DNA from: Holdemanella sp. MSK.7.32
GTDB lineage: Bacteria > Bacillota_I > Bacilli_A > Erysipelotrichales > Erysipelotrichaceae
Length of the DNA stretch: 44,201 bases
Reading direction: 5' to 3'
Assembly (NCBI RefSeq): GCF_024460475.1
Contig: NZ_JANFYN010000018.1
Coordinates: 1 to 44,201 of the forward strand
Part shown: in pieces, positions 1 to 8,424 of the stretch
Layout: each line of letters opens with the position of its first letter
Numbering within the stretch: position 1 is the stretch's first letter
The notes under the pieces: generated by a model
What the model saw: the letters and a program-made list of their open reading frames with translations, nothing else
Told to the model about the DNA's origin: nothing
Database searches by the model: none
Made by a program: the position numbers and the translations under genes

Positions 1-2
1 CA

Positions 3-656
3 CATCCAGAAATGCTTCAGAAAAAGAAGATTAACACAGTATCTAAAGTGATTCAAAACAAAACATGTCATCGTCAGGCAGTGAGTGATACAATGGCTGA
101 CAAGGCCATAGAGTACTCTAAAACCATCTATTCAGGATGTGATAAGGATGATATTGAAGTATTAATCCTTCAGAGATTCATCAAGAAATTAAATGAAGAT
201 ATGGCAGAGGCTGAAAGAACAATTGGTGAAATGATCAAGCTTGCACAGGAACTACCTGACTTTAATATAATCAAATCCATACCAGGTATTGGAGATAACC
301 TAGCTGCACGCATTATTGCAGAACTAGGTGATATGACAAGATTTAAAAAGAAGAATGAGTTAGTAGCTTTTGCCGGACTGGATCCAAGAATTAGCGAAAG
401 TGGACAAAATGATGGGGATCATATGCACATTACTAAAAAAGGCAATAAACGATTAAGGTGTTTATTATATCTGGCTGTAACGTGTTCTATAAGGCTTAAA
501 AGAGATGATAATAGTATTAAAGATTTCTATATAAAGAAAAAGCAGCAATCAAACCCGATGTGTTCGAAAGCTGCAAAGACTGCATGTGCCAGTAAATTAG
601 TCCGAATAATTTATAGCATGTGCAAAACTGGTGAGTTATACCAGTACAACAAATAA
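3..656 (+). CDS. IS110-family transposase, C-terminal part (5' end outside the window)
   Basis: The reading frame is already open at the window edge (H-P-E before the first Met at 12), so only the C-terminal part of a DEDD-type IS110 recombinase is visible. The Transposase_20-like region is clear: a helix-hairpin-helix-like stretch (IKSIPGIGDNLAARIIAELG), then FAGLDPRISESG and HITKKGNKRLRCLLYLA. The S-G followed by I-T-K-x-G-N-x-x-L-R is the family signature and carries its catalytic serine. The N-terminal RuvC-like domain must lie to the left. IS110 elements move by RNA-guided (bridge RNA) recombination, but the region expected to encode that RNA in classic IS110s is upstream and not visible. 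Whether the element is intact cannot be judged here. Confidence 0.88.
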   Translation, partial: HPEMLQKKKINTVSKVIQNKTCHRQAVSDTMADKAIEYSKTIYSGCDKDDIEVLILQRFIKKLNEDMAEAERTIGEMIKLAQELPDFNIIKSIPGIGDNLAARIIAELGDMTRFKKKNELVAFAGLDPRISESGQNDGDHMHITKKGNKRLRCLLYLAVTCSIRLKRDDNSIKDFYIKKKQQSNPMCSKAAKTACASKLVRIIYSMCKTGELYQYNK

Positions 657-680
657 CAACAAGATTATACGCCTAAACCA

Positions 681-715
681 CCCTGAAAAAAAGCGCTTTT
701 TCTTCAGGGATTTTC
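681..715. terminator. Long palindromic hairpin after the IS110 transposase
   Basis: A near-perfect palindrome centred on AGCGCT (692-697): CCCTGAA plus A-rich arm on the left, T-rich arm plus TTCAGGG on the right, with one unpaired C at 702. It follows the transposase stop by 25 bases and is followed by a short T-rich stretch. It may be the element's terminator or part of its right end. The exact IS boundary is not recognisable. Confidence 0.5.
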
Positions 716-765
716 AGCGTGCAATAAAAACCATGAAAAATCATTGATATTTTTTTAATTTTTAC

Positions 766-794
766 TTGATTTCTATTATCCAATTTTTTATGTT
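766..794 (+). promoter_or_regulatory. Candidate sigma-A promoter for yhcC
   Basis: TTGATT (766-771), a 17-base spacer and TATGTT (789-794) lie just upstream of a GGGTG ribosome site and the ATG at 815. Both boxes are imperfect, so this is a modest prediction. Confidence 0.35.
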
Positions 795-814
795 AGAATG
801 TTTTGGGTGATACA

Positions 815-1744
815 ATGAACAATCCTTATCCTTATTCAAATGACAATAAAAGATATCAAACCATTAATTATTATTTTCGCAACAAATACCATCAAAAAGT
901 AGCGAAAATTCCATTAAATGCAGGCTTTACCTGTCCAAATCGTGATGGATTTAAAGGAACAGGAGGATGCACATTCTGTTCAAGTATGGGCTCCGGTGAT
1001 AGTATTTTATGTTTTGATGATTCATTGCAGAAACAATATCAAGAAGGCTTAAAGCGCATGCAAAACAAGTGGCCCGATTGTATTGGGTTTGCGTATTTTC
1101 AAAGTTATTCCAATACATATGCTCCACTATCTATCTTGAAGAAAATATATGACCCTTTCTTTAAAGATCCAAATATTCCTGGCGTTGCGATTGCGACACG
1201 TGCCGATTGTTTAAATGATGAAATCATAGCTTACTTAAATCAACAAGATAAAGAAGTCTGGCTAGAACTTGGTCTTCAAAGCGTACATGAAGATACAATG
1301 GAAAAGTGTAATCGTAAACATAGTACAAAAATTGTGTTTGATTGGTTAGACAAATTAAAGGATACAAACATCAAAACATGTATCCATATTATCAATGGGC
1401 TTCCTGGTGAAACCAAACAAGACATGTTAGAAACTGTCAAACAGATTTCTAAACATCCTGTCGATGCGATCAAGATTCATATGCTGCACTTAATTGAAGG
1501 TACACAAATGGCTAAAGAATATGAAAAAGAACCATTTCATATTTTAACTTTAGAAGAATATGTCGATATTGTCGTCGATCAATTGGAGTTATTACCCCAA
1601 GAAGTCATCATTGAACGTTTAACAGGTGATGGAATTGCGAAAGATTTAATGGAACCAAAATGGACAATCAAGAAAACGATTGTGACAAATGAAATTGATA
1701 AGTTAATGGTAAAAAGAAATACGTGGCAAGGCAAACATGTCTAA
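815..1744 (+). CDS. yhcC: Radical SAM protein of the YhcC/YtqA family (TIGR01212-like)
   Basis: 309 residues, the usual length of the family. The radical-SAM cluster motif has the unusual family-specific spacing C40-x11-C52-x2-C55, inside the block CPNRDGFKGTGGCTFC, followed by the family's GSGD. Downstream motifs such as GLQSVHEDTMEKCNRKH and HIINGLPGET fit a radical-SAM barrel. I chose the ATG at 815 because GGGTG sits 6 bases before it; an in-frame TTG at 803 has no ribosome site. In B. subtilis the homologue YtqA is beside a methyltransferase gene, but no such partner is here. The reaction of this family is not firmly known to me, so only the enzyme class is claimed. It is monocistronic and convergent with tyrS. 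Confidence 0.88.
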   Translation: MNNPYPYSNDNKRYQTINYYFRNKYHQKVAKIPLNAGFTCPNRDGFKGTGGCTFCSSMGSGDSILCFDDSLQKQYQEGLKRMQNKWPDCIGFAYFQSYSNTYAPLSILKKIYDPFFKDPNIPGVAIATRADCLNDEIIAYLNQQDKEVWLELGLQSVHEDTMEKCNRKHSTKIVFDWLDKLKDTNIKTCIHIINGLPGETKQDMLETVKQISKHPVDAIKIHMLHLIEGTQMAKEYEKEPFHILTLEEYVDIVVDQLELLPQEVIIERLTGDGIAKDLMEPKWTIKKTIVTNEIDKLMVKRNTWQGKHV

Positions 1745-1757
1745 CCACGTATTTTTA
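1717..1757. terminator. Bidirectional terminator between yhcC and tyrS
   Basis: AAATACGTGG (1717-1726) pairs with CCACGTATTT (1745-1754), followed by a T-rich run; read on the minus strand it also ends in T-rich sequence. The left arm is inside the last codons of yhcC. The loop is 18 bases. Confidence 0.7.
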
Positions 1758-1760
1758 TTT

Positions 1761-2993
1761 TTATTTCAAATTTAAACAATAATATCTTTTCTTACCACGA
1801 CGAATGATTACATAGTTAGATACATAGGCTTGAGTAGAATCAATAACCAAAGCTTCATCATTGACTTTGACACCGTTTAAGCTAATGGAGTTTCCTTTGA
1901 TCCACTCTCTAGCTTCACGACGACTCGAAGCAATCTTAGCCTCAACTAAAACATCGATTAAAGTCTTTCCAGCTTCTTGGTCTACTTTGTCCATGTTTTT
2001 AACCGCATCTAGACGTTGTTGTTCATCCAAATCATTAAGTTGACCTCTGAATAATGCGTTTGTGATTTTTAAAGCCGATTCTAAACCTTCTTCACCATGT
2101 AAATCACGTACAACTTCTTCAGCCAATTTCTTTTGTGCCTCACGTCTTCCAGCATCTTCTTTTAAAGATACTTCTAAAGCATCAATTTCTTCTTTTGTTA
2201 GGAATGTTAATTTCTTTAAATATTCAATGACCTTTGAATCATCCGTGTTGAATAAGAATTGATATAATTCATAAGGTGAAGTCTTTTTAGGATCCAACCA
2301 AACCGTTCCTGTTTCACTCTTACCAAATTTAGTTCCATCCGCTTTCGTAATTAATGGCATAGTCAAGCCATAACATTTCACGTCTGCACCACATTTTTTA
2401 CGAATCAACTCTAGACCTGAAGTGATATTTCCCCATTGGTCTTGTCCACCAATCTGCATTGTACAACCTCTTGTCTGGTATAGATTTAAGAAGTCCAAAG
2501 ATTGAAGGATCATATAAGAAAATTCTGTATAACTGATTCCTGAATCTAAACGTTTTTTAACAGTTTCTTTATTCAACATATAGTTTACATTGAATAATTT
2601 TCCATAATCACGTAAGAAATCAATAATTGTGATATCTTTTGTCCAATCTAAGTTATTGACCATGTCAAAGCCCCATAATTTAGAGATTTGTGCATGTAAT
2701 GCATCATAATTTGATTTTAATACTTCTGGAGTCAACATACTTCTTTCTCCAGTTGCCTTTGGATCTCCAATAAATCCAGTGGCTCCACCCACCAACATGA
2801 TTGGGTGGTGTCCATGTTTTTCTAAACGTTTTGCCATCAACAAAGATGAATAGTGCCCAATGTGTAAGCTATCTGCCGTTGGATCCGTACCAATATAGAA
2901 TGTAACTTCCCCATTATTGATGACATCTTCTACTTCTTCACTTGTGACGTTGTCAACTAGACCACGCCATTTCAATTCTTCAAATAATTCCAT
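1761..2993 (-). CDS. tyrS: Tyrosyl-tRNA synthetase
   Basis: Class I synthetase that charges tRNA-Tyr. At 410 residues it has the length of bacterial TyrRS. It has the HIGH box as LHIGH near residue 46, the KMSKS counterpart KFGKS near 233, the tyrosine-site block GGQDQWGN, and a C-terminal S4 RNA-binding domain from about residue 345. The start ATG is preceded by AGGAGG seven bases upstream. It is controlled by the Tyr T-box at 3009-3214. It lies last in the leuS / fem / tyrS cluster and ends against a terminator shared with yhcC. Confidence 0.97.
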   Translation of the reverse strand: MELFEELKWRGLVDNVTSEEVEDVINNGEVTFYIGTDPTADSLHIGHYSSLLMAKRLEKHGHHPIMLVGGATGFIGDPKATGERSMLTPEVLKSNYDALHAQISKLWGFDMVNNLDWTKDITIIDFLRDYGKLFNVNYMLNKETVKKRLDSGISYTEFSYMILQSLDFLNLYQTRGCTMQIGGQDQWGNITSGLELIRKKCGADVKCYGLTMPLITKADGTKFGKSETGTVWLDPKKTSPYELYQFLFNTDDSKVIEYLKKLTFLTKEEIDALEVSLKEDAGRREAQKKLAEEVVRDLHGEEGLESALKITNALFRGQLNDLDEQQRLDAVKNMDKVDQEAGKTLIDVLVEAKIASSRREAREWIKGNSISLNGVKVNDEALVIDSTQAYVSNYVIIRRGKKRYYCLNLK

Positions 2994-3008
2994 TTTGTCC
3001 TCCTGATA

Positions 3009-3214
3009 ATAAAAAAAATCGCCCTATAAGGACGATTGAATCGCGGTACCACCTTACTTCATACAAAATATTTTTTGTATGCACTTAAACCTTTAACGCA
3101 GGTATACGTCAAAATTGAAGCTCCAAGGTGTATTCCACAGGTCTATTTGAAACTTTACACCAACCAGTTTCTCTCTAAGAAATAGATAATCTGTGTACTC
3201 TTTCTTATCATAGC
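3009..3214 (-). promoter_or_regulatory. T-box leader of tyrS (tyrosine-specific)
   Basis: Contains the T-box core AAGGTGGTACCGCG (complement of 3042-3055), which pairs with the uncharged tRNA 3' end. Upstream are the Stem I block AGAGAG...GGTTGGTG and a specifier loop reading GAA-UAC-ACC, with the Tyr codon UAC at 3130-3132. The attenuator hairpin is ATCGTCCT/AGGGCGAT followed by eight T (3011-3036). Uncharged tRNA-Tyr is expected to favour the antiterminator and turn on tyrS. Confidence 0.95.
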
Positions 3215-3220
3215 GAATTT

Positions 3221-3249
3221 ATTATATCGAATCTAGAATCTAAACTCAA
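3221..3249 (-). promoter_or_regulatory. Sigma-A promoter of the tyrS T-box transcript
   Basis: On the minus strand: TTGAGT (complement of 3244-3249), a 17-base spacer and a perfect TATAAT (complement of 3221-3226). The -35 box overlaps the stop codon of the upstream fem gene. The start point would be about 3214, the beginning of the T-box. Confidence 0.75.
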
Positions 3250-4499
3250 TATATATGTTTTAAATTGTTGTAAATTTTAAAGATAAATGGTTTACAAGGC
3301 AAGATAAAGTTACCAATATATTCATGCACTACAGCATTAAAACCTCTTTTAAAATCAAAAACTCCATATCCCTCTTGTTCAGGTTCGAATAAACCACTAA
3401 TACCATAGAAGTTATAGTACTCATACCCTTCTTCTATAGCTTCTTGAATCATATTCCAATGAATCGCATATGGTCCTCTAAAGACTCTTTGTTCATAATT
3501 ACTTGATCCTACCAAATAAATAATTTGATTTGAATACTTCAAGAATAAACAACAAGCCAATGGTACTATTTCACCATATTCATTTCTTAAACCTGAAATT
3601 TGGTTTAATTTTTTCTTTAAAGAATTATAGTATTCTTCATCCGTCTTTAAACGTTTTTCCTTTTTAACATTACCAGGATTTGATTCTAAGAATATCTTTG
3701 TCTTTTCAATATCTTTTAAAGTCTTATCATATTCTTTCTGTATTTTAGAAGAATATTGATCTAAATCTAAATAAGACAACCACGTTTCTACATGATCATC
3801 GCCATAGAACTCATAAAGTTCTTTATAATAGTTTAAATCAAAAGCATGGAAGTTATGACGCTTACTCGTCTCTTGTTCCATAGAATCTAGAATATCTAAT
3901 TCATTAACATTTAATTTTCTGACATTTACACAATATTTTTGTGCACTACGAACGTCCTGTCTTGTTGTGTAAGAAAACTCTTTAAAAATATCATCGGCCG
4001 TTTTATTACGTAGATCTAAACTTGAACACCAACGACACTCTTTATTTAAATCATAGCCTTGAGTCAATGGAAGTTGTACAAAGCCTGATGACTTCAAATT
4101 TTCTACTACATCAAAATTATTGAATCCACCTTCAACAATATTTCCATCTTTATCTCTTTCTTGTAAATCAATCTCCGGATCTGTTTCTAGATACACAACA
4201 TTCTTCTTTTTAAGATATTTTTTCAACTCGGATACAAAACTATTAAGCTTATCCTTTTGTTTATAATCAGCAATAAATCCTCTTGAAATATAACAATATT
4301 TAAAGACTTTCATCAAAGGAATATATGCAAGCATACATGTTGCATATACATTACCTTGCTCACTAGCTTGAATAAATTCAACTTGCCAGCCATCATGCAT
4401 AAACTTTTGTGCCTGAAAATCCGATTGTTGAAAGATAACAGCATCAAGAGTATCTAAATAATTACGATACTCTTGGATACTTATGGTTTTAATTTGCAT
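3246..4499 (-). CDS. FemAB/FemX-family peptidoglycan aminoacyltransferase
   Basis: 417 residues, the length of the FemA/FemX/MurM group, which transfers amino acids from aminoacyl-tRNA to the lipid II stem peptide at the inner face of the membrane. It shows the paired GNAT-like layout: N-terminal part ending FKYCYISRGFIADY, a lysine/glutamate-rich coiled-coil arm of about 60 residues (QKEYDKTLKDIEKTKIFLE onward) typical of this family, and the C-terminal block YEYYNFYGISGLFEPEQEGYGVFDFKRGF. The ATG at 4499 is chosen because AGAAGGTG precedes it; an in-frame GTG at 4505 overlaps that site. It follows leuS by 12 bases, so it probably shares the Leu T-box. Which amino acid it adds cannot be read from sequence. 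Confidence 0.87.
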   Translation of the reverse strand: MQIKTISIQEYRNYLDTLDAVIFQQSDFQAQKFMHDGWQVEFIQASEQGNVYATCMLAYIPLMKVFKYCYISRGFIADYKQKDKLNSFVSELKKYLKKKNVVYLETDPEIDLQERDKDGNIVEGGFNNFDVVENLKSSGFVQLPLTQGYDLNKECRWCSSLDLRNKTADDIFKEFSYTTRQDVRSAQKYCVNVRKLNVNELDILDSMEQETSKRHNFHAFDLNYYKELYEFYGDDHVETWLSYLDLDQYSSKIQKEYDKTLKDIEKTKIFLESNPGNVKKEKRLKTDEEYYNSLKKKLNQISGLRNEYGEIVPLACCLFLKYSNQIIYLVGSSNYEQRVFRGPYAIHWNMIQEAIEEGYEYYNFYGISGLFEPEQEGYGVFDFKRGFNAVVHEYIGNFILPCKPFIFKIYNNLKHIY

Positions 4500-4511
4500 A
4501 AACACACCTTC

Positions 4512-6926
4512 TTAGTTGGCAACAATGTTTACAACTTTACCCTTAACAACGATCACTTTACGAATTGTCTTTCCTTCAAGCTGGCGTTGAACTGTTTCAA
4601 GTTCCATAGCCTGTTTTTGAAGTTCTTCATTGCTTGAACCAACAGCCGCTTCAAACTTACCACGCACTTTACCATTGACCTGAACAACACAAGTGATTGT
4701 ATCTTCCACTAATTTAGCTTCATCATAGGTTGGCCAAGGCTCATACGCAATTGTAGATTCGTGACCTAATAATTGCCACATTTCTTCACCAATATGAGGT
4801 GTAATACATGAAAGCATCTTCACGATTCCTTCGGCATATGGTTTATAAACGGTGTCAGCCTTATATGCTTCATTCACAAAGATCATCATTTGTGAAATAG
4901 CTGTATTGAATCCTAATGATTCATAATCTTCGGTAACCTTTTTAACAGTCTGGTTATAGACCTTATCTAATTTACCATCATTTGTATCTGTGACTTTACC
5001 AGATTCAATAAATAATCGATAAACACGATCAATCCATCTTCTAGCACCATCACATCCAGCCATTGACCATGGTTTACTTTGTTCTAATGGTCCCATGAAC
5101 ATTTCATATAAACGTAGTGTATCGGCACCATATTTTTTTACGATGTCTGAAGGATTGACAACATATTTAGGGAATCGTTTTCCCATTTTAATTCCGTTTT
5201 CACCTAAAATCATACCTTGGTGCACTAATTTCTTGAAAGGTTCTTTACATGCCACAATACCCTTATCGTATAGATAGTTGTTCCAGATACGTGAATACAT
5301 CAAATGTCCTACCGCATGTTCTGGTCCACCAACATATAAATCAACAGGCATCCAGTGCTTTAATAATTCTGGATCGGCCAATTGTTTATCATTGTGTGGA
5401 TCAATATAACGTAAATAATACCATGAAGATCCAGCAGAACCAGGCATTGTACTTGTTTCACGAACACCCTTTACACCATTTTGGTTGTATTGTTTCCATT
5501 CTGTCGCATTTTCAAGTGGTGCTTTTCCATTGTGTCCCTTATAGTCTTCTAACTCCGGTAAAATCAATGGCAATTCTTCATCTGGAAGAACATAGTCAGT
5601 TCCATCTTCTAAGTGTACGATTGGTACGGGTTCTCCCCAATAACGCTGACGAGCAAAAATCCATTCACGGAAACGATAGTTTACTGTTTCTTTGGCAATC
5701 CCCATATCCACTAATTTTTTAGTGATAGCTACTTTTGCCTCTTCTACAGTAAGACCTGTAAATTCTTCGGAGTTGATTAGCTTGCAGCCTTTTCCTAAAT
5801 AGTCCTGTTTTTCAAAGGCATGCTCACTTACGTCTCGTCCTTCGATAACTTGAATCCTGTCAATATTGTGGGCAATCGCATATTCAAAGTCACGTTGATC
5901 ATGACTTGGTACAGCCATAACAGCACCCGTTCCATAATTTGCCAAAACGAAATCTCCAATAAAGACTTCAACTTCTCTGCCATTGACTGGGTTGATGGCT
6001 TTAATACCTTCTAGACGACATCCTGTTTTTCCTTTATTCAATTCTGTACGGTCCATTTCAGATTTAGAAACCGTTTCTTGAATATAAGCTTTTACTTCAT
6101 CTTGATTTTTAATTCTAGGCATTAATTCCTGCACTAAATCTCCATCTGGTGCAAGTACCATGAATGTAATACCATAAATTGTTTCAATACATGTTGTAAA
6201 GATAGAGAATTTTCCTCCACCTACAATTTCAAATTGAACCTCAACACCCGTTGAACGGCCAATCCAGTTTCTTTGCATTTCCTTTGTCGATTCTGGCCAG
6301 TCAATTTCATTTAAACCTTCAAGTAATCGTTCCGCAAAAGCAGCCTGGTCGATACATAGTTGTTTCATATTTTTACGAATAACTGGATATCCACCACGTT
6401 CACTCTTACCATCGATAACTTCATCATTCGATAATACTGTACCTAATTCTTCACACCAGTTTACTGGCATGTCTACATATTTGGCATAGCCATCTTTATA
6501 CAATTGTTTAAAAATCCATTGTGTCCAATGATAGAATTCTGGATCAGATGTTGCGATCATTTTTGACCAGTCATAGTCAAATCCTAATTCCTGCAACTGT
6601 TTTGTGAAAGTCTTGATATTTGTTTGTGTAAAGCCATTTGGGTTATTTCCTGTTTGAACAGCATATTGTTCAGCTGGAAGTCCAAATGAATCATACCCCA
6701 TTGGGTGAAGCACATTATATCCTTGCATACGTTTCATACGCGAAACAATATCTGTAGCTGTATATCCTTCTGGGTGTCCAGCATGCAATCCGACACCACT
6801 TGGGTATGGGAACATGTCTAGTGCATAAAATTTAGGTTTTGAAAAATCCCAAACATCCGTTTTGAATGTTTCATGATCTGCCCAATATTTCTGCCATTTC
6901 TTTTCTACTTCTAAATGATCGTACAT
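4512..6926 (-). CDS. leuS: Leucyl-tRNA synthetase with divergent KMSKS and editing motifs
   Basis: 804 residues, the usual bacterial length. The HIGH box is HAGH (about residues 48-51), and the catalytic core and the C-terminal RGKFEAAV block are normal. Two motifs differ from what is common. The KMSKS loop reads KMGKR, followed by FPKYVVNPSDIV (about 579-594). The CP1 editing pocket reads TTCIET (about 245-250) where E. coli LeuRS has TTRPDT, so the Arg at the E. coli R249 position is Cys. The Thr that gates specificity (T252) and the Asp of HDQRD are kept. AGGAGG precedes the ATG. It is first in an operon with the FemAB gene and is governed by the Leu T-box. Confidence 0.96.
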   Translation of the reverse strand: MYDHLEVEKKWQKYWADHETFKTDVWDFSKPKFYALDMFPYPSGVGLHAGHPEGYTATDIVSRMKRMQGYNVLHPMGYDSFGLPAEQYAVQTGNNPNGFTQTNIKTFTKQLQELGFDYDWSKMIATSDPEFYHWTQWIFKQLYKDGYAKYVDMPVNWCEELGTVLSNDEVIDGKSERGGYPVIRKNMKQLCIDQAAFAERLLEGLNEIDWPESTKEMQRNWIGRSTGVEVQFEIVGGGKFSIFTTCIETIYGITFMVLAPDGDLVQELMPRIKNQDEVKAYIQETVSKSEMDRTELNKGKTGCRLEGIKAINPVNGREVEVFIGDFVLANYGTGAVMAVPSHDQRDFEYAIAHNIDRIQVIEGRDVSEHAFEKQDYLGKGCKLINSEEFTGLTVEEAKVAITKKLVDMGIAKETVNYRFREWIFARQRYWGEPVPIVHLEDGTDYVLPDEELPLILPELEDYKGHNGKAPLENATEWKQYNQNGVKGVRETSTMPGSAGSSWYYLRYIDPHNDKQLADPELLKHWMPVDLYVGGPEHAVGHLMYSRIWNNYLYDKGIVACKEPFKKLVHQGMILGENGIKMGKRFPKYVVNPSDIVKKYGADTLRLYEMFMGPLEQSKPWSMAGCDGARRWIDRVYRLFIESGKVTDTNDGKLDKVYNQTVKKVTEDYESLGFNTAISQMMIFVNEAYKADTVYKPYAEGIVKMLSCITPHIGEEMWQLLGHESTIAYEPWPTYDEAKLVEDTITCVVQVNGKVRGKFEAAVGSSNEELQKQAMELETVQRQLEGKTIRKVIVVKGKVVNIVAN

Positions 6927-6945
6927 ATTAGCCTCCTATTAAAAA

Positions 6946-7130
6946 TAAAAAACGCCCTTGAAATCTAAGGACGTTTGTACGCGGTACCACCTTAGTTCAC
7001 AATTCTCATTGTGCCCCTCAAACTCTTTATCGCAGAGTATACGGATAACATTACTCATCAGCTCCTTAGCAAGTTCAAAGGCTGTACAATGCTAAATTTC
7101 ACCAACTTTAGCTCTCTAAAAATTGTCATT
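6946..7130 (-). promoter_or_regulatory. T-box leader of leuS (leucine-specific)
   Basis: The T-box core AAGGTGGTACCGCG is the complement of 6980-6993. Stem I carries AGAGAG and GTTGGTG, and the specifier loop reads GAA-CUU-GCTAAGG, with the Leu codon CUU (complement of 7071-7073). The attenuator is AACGTCCTT/AAGGGCGTT followed by T-rich sequence (6946-6975). A TTGACT (complement of 7160-7165) is a likely -35, but no good -10 is seen, so the 5' end is approximate. Confidence 0.93.
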
Positions 7131-7179
7131 TCCTTCTACTACTCTAATTCATCGCTATGAGTCAATTTTATCTTTTTTT

Positions 7180-7548
7180 TCATTGTTCGTCAATATCAAC
7201 CGAAACGATTGCCTTATCATCATAATAGATTTTCATTGAAACATCTAAATATGTACATTCAATAAAAGTCTCATGATCTTCAAAATGCACATCTATATTC
7301 TGTATCCTTTCATCTTTGTCCTTTAATATTTTTTCACTCGTATGACACAACTTAATGCGATTATTATGATGGATCATATGCTTGGCATGATCTACAATGG
7401 ATAGTTCAAGAATATTTTGTTGATTTGCCTTTAATAAATACACATTTTGAAGGGTACTCAACGATAAAAAAGATACAATCTGAAGCACTAGAAACAAACA
7501 CACTAGACTTACTTCACTGGCATACCCATTAATAGAGTTCAAAGTCAT
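7180..7548 (-). CDS. comGG: ComGG-like minor pseudopilin
   Basis: Last gene of the comG operon, assigned by position and by an N-terminal hydrophobic segment (SLVCLFLVLQIVSFLSL) followed by a roughly 90-residue polar domain. No classical prepilin cleavage motif is visible, as is common for this minor component. The frame is open further upstream (possible starts at 7578 and beyond, none with a convincing ribosome site). I chose the Met at 7548, which overlaps comGF by 20 bases like the other junctions of this operon and puts the hydrophobic segment near the N-terminus. It would help prime or cap the DNA-uptake pseudopilus. Identity rests mainly on context. Confidence 0.6.
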   Translation of the reverse strand: MTLNSINGYASEVSLVCLFLVLQIVSFLSLSTLQNVYLLKANQQNILELSIVDHAKHMIHHNNRIKLCHTSEKILKDKDERIQNIDVHFEDHETFIECTYLDVSMKIYYDDKAIVSVDIDEQ

Positions 7549-7921
7549 AGGCTTTATTCTTCTTTTTGAACCAAACATAATATCCATCTTCTTTCTTATA
7601 AAATATAGCCTCATCAATTTGTTCCATATAGATTTCATAGCCAGGACTCTTCACAATGCGATGCTTATCAAAATACAAGACCTTCTTTTCATGATTTAAA
7701 ATATAACTTAGACAATCCGATTCTATTTTCAAATCATTTGATTGTGCAAGTTCTCTTCTTAATTGTAAAACCGCAAATTGATTCTGCGTATCCACATCCA
7801 TATGGGCAAAGTGCAAAGCACAACGCATAAGCATACAGCCTAATAAGCTGACTAAACTTGTGATAAACAACGCCAACAAAGCTTCAATCAGAGTAAAACC
7901 ATTTCTTTTCAATTTTTTCAT
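7529..7921 (-). CDS. comGF: ComGF-like minor pseudopilin
   Basis: 130 residues. It has a type IV prepilin leader (KKLKRNG, then FTLIEALLALFITSLVSLLG), with cleavage expected between G and F and the conserved Glu at mature position 5. The remainder fits ComGF: an alpha-helical stretch (QNQFAVLQLRRELAQS) followed by short beta strands ending YYVWFKKKNKAYDFELY. The ATG at 7921 is used; a TTG three bases upstream is also possible and is better spaced from AAAGGA. It overlaps comGE by 38 bases. Confidence 0.75.
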   Translation of the reverse strand: MKKLKRNGFTLIEALLALFITSLVSLLGCMLMRCALHFAHMDVDTQNQFAVLQLRRELAQSNDLKIESDCLSYILNHEKKVLYFDKHRIVKSPGYEIYMEQIDEAIFYKKEDGYYVWFKKKNKAYDFELY

Positions 7922-8045
7922 CAATCTTTAGATTCCTTTGAAAATATAAAGTATAAATACCATTCAATATAAGACTTGCACAAACCAAAATCACAAAGAA
8001 CGCAAACAAGGCATCTTCGAGTAAAAAGCCATTATTCTTTTTCAA
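7884..8045 (-). CDS. comGE: ComGE-like minor pseudopilin (TTG start)
   Basis: 53 residues with a prepilin-type N-terminus (KKNNG, then FLLEDALFAFFVILVCASLIL) with Glu at mature position 5. The only start with a strong ribosome site is the TTG at 8045, preceded by GGGAGGG six bases away; an upstream in-frame TTG at 8078 has none. The gene overlaps comGD by 14 bases and comGF by 38. It is short for the family, and the C-terminal part after the helix is only about 25 residues. It is called ComGE from order and leader type. Confidence 0.68.
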   Translation of the reverse strand: MKKNNGFLLEDALFAFFVILVCASLILNGIYTLYFQRNLKIDEKIEKKWFYSD

Positions 8046-8424
8046 GACGAACCCTCCCAGCTCCAACCTGGAAAACAAGTTTCATTTGACTCGATGCATT
8101 TTGACAATGAAGTGACATAGCCTTAGACATGTTGCCCTTGGCATTGTAGTAAAAAGATACATGATCACACGCAATATCATGGGGTATTTTATATTCAACA
8201 TCATCCATATAGATCGAATCACCAATTTCAACATACACTTTTCGATGTTTTACATACGCTTTTTCCTGAGCCGTAATACATAGAGTCTGCAGATTTTTCA
8301 TAAACACATATAAAGAAGAGTGCATCTTTGTAGAAAGCCCAAATCCAAGCATAGAAACAATAAGCAGCACCACTAACATTTCAATGAGGGTAAATCCATT
8401 CTTATTGGGATACGGCTTGCCCAT
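8032..8424 (-). CDS. comGD: ComGD-like pseudopilin
   Basis: 130 residues. The leader is textbook: MGKPYPNKNG, then FTLIEMLVVLLIVSMLGFGL, with Glu at mature position 5. The C-terminal domain is beta-rich (KVYVEIGDSIYMDDVEYKI). It starts within comGC (23-base overlap) at an ATG preceded by GGTGAT. It is expected to be a minor pilin of the competence pseudopilus, processed by a ComC-type peptidase that is not in this window. Confidence 0.82.
   Translation of the reverse strand: MGKPYPNKNGFTLIEMLVVLLIVSMLGFGLSTKMHSSLYVFMKNLQTLCITAQEKAYVKHRKVYVEIGDSIYMDDVEYKIPHDIACDHVSFYYNAKGNMSKAMSLHCQNASSQMKLVFQVGAGRVRLEKE

Noticed and set aside
5249..5722. 157-codon open frame on the plus strand inside leuS
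   Set aside because: Antisense to a certain gene, rich in His/Tyr/Ile, and without a ribosome site or family resemblance.
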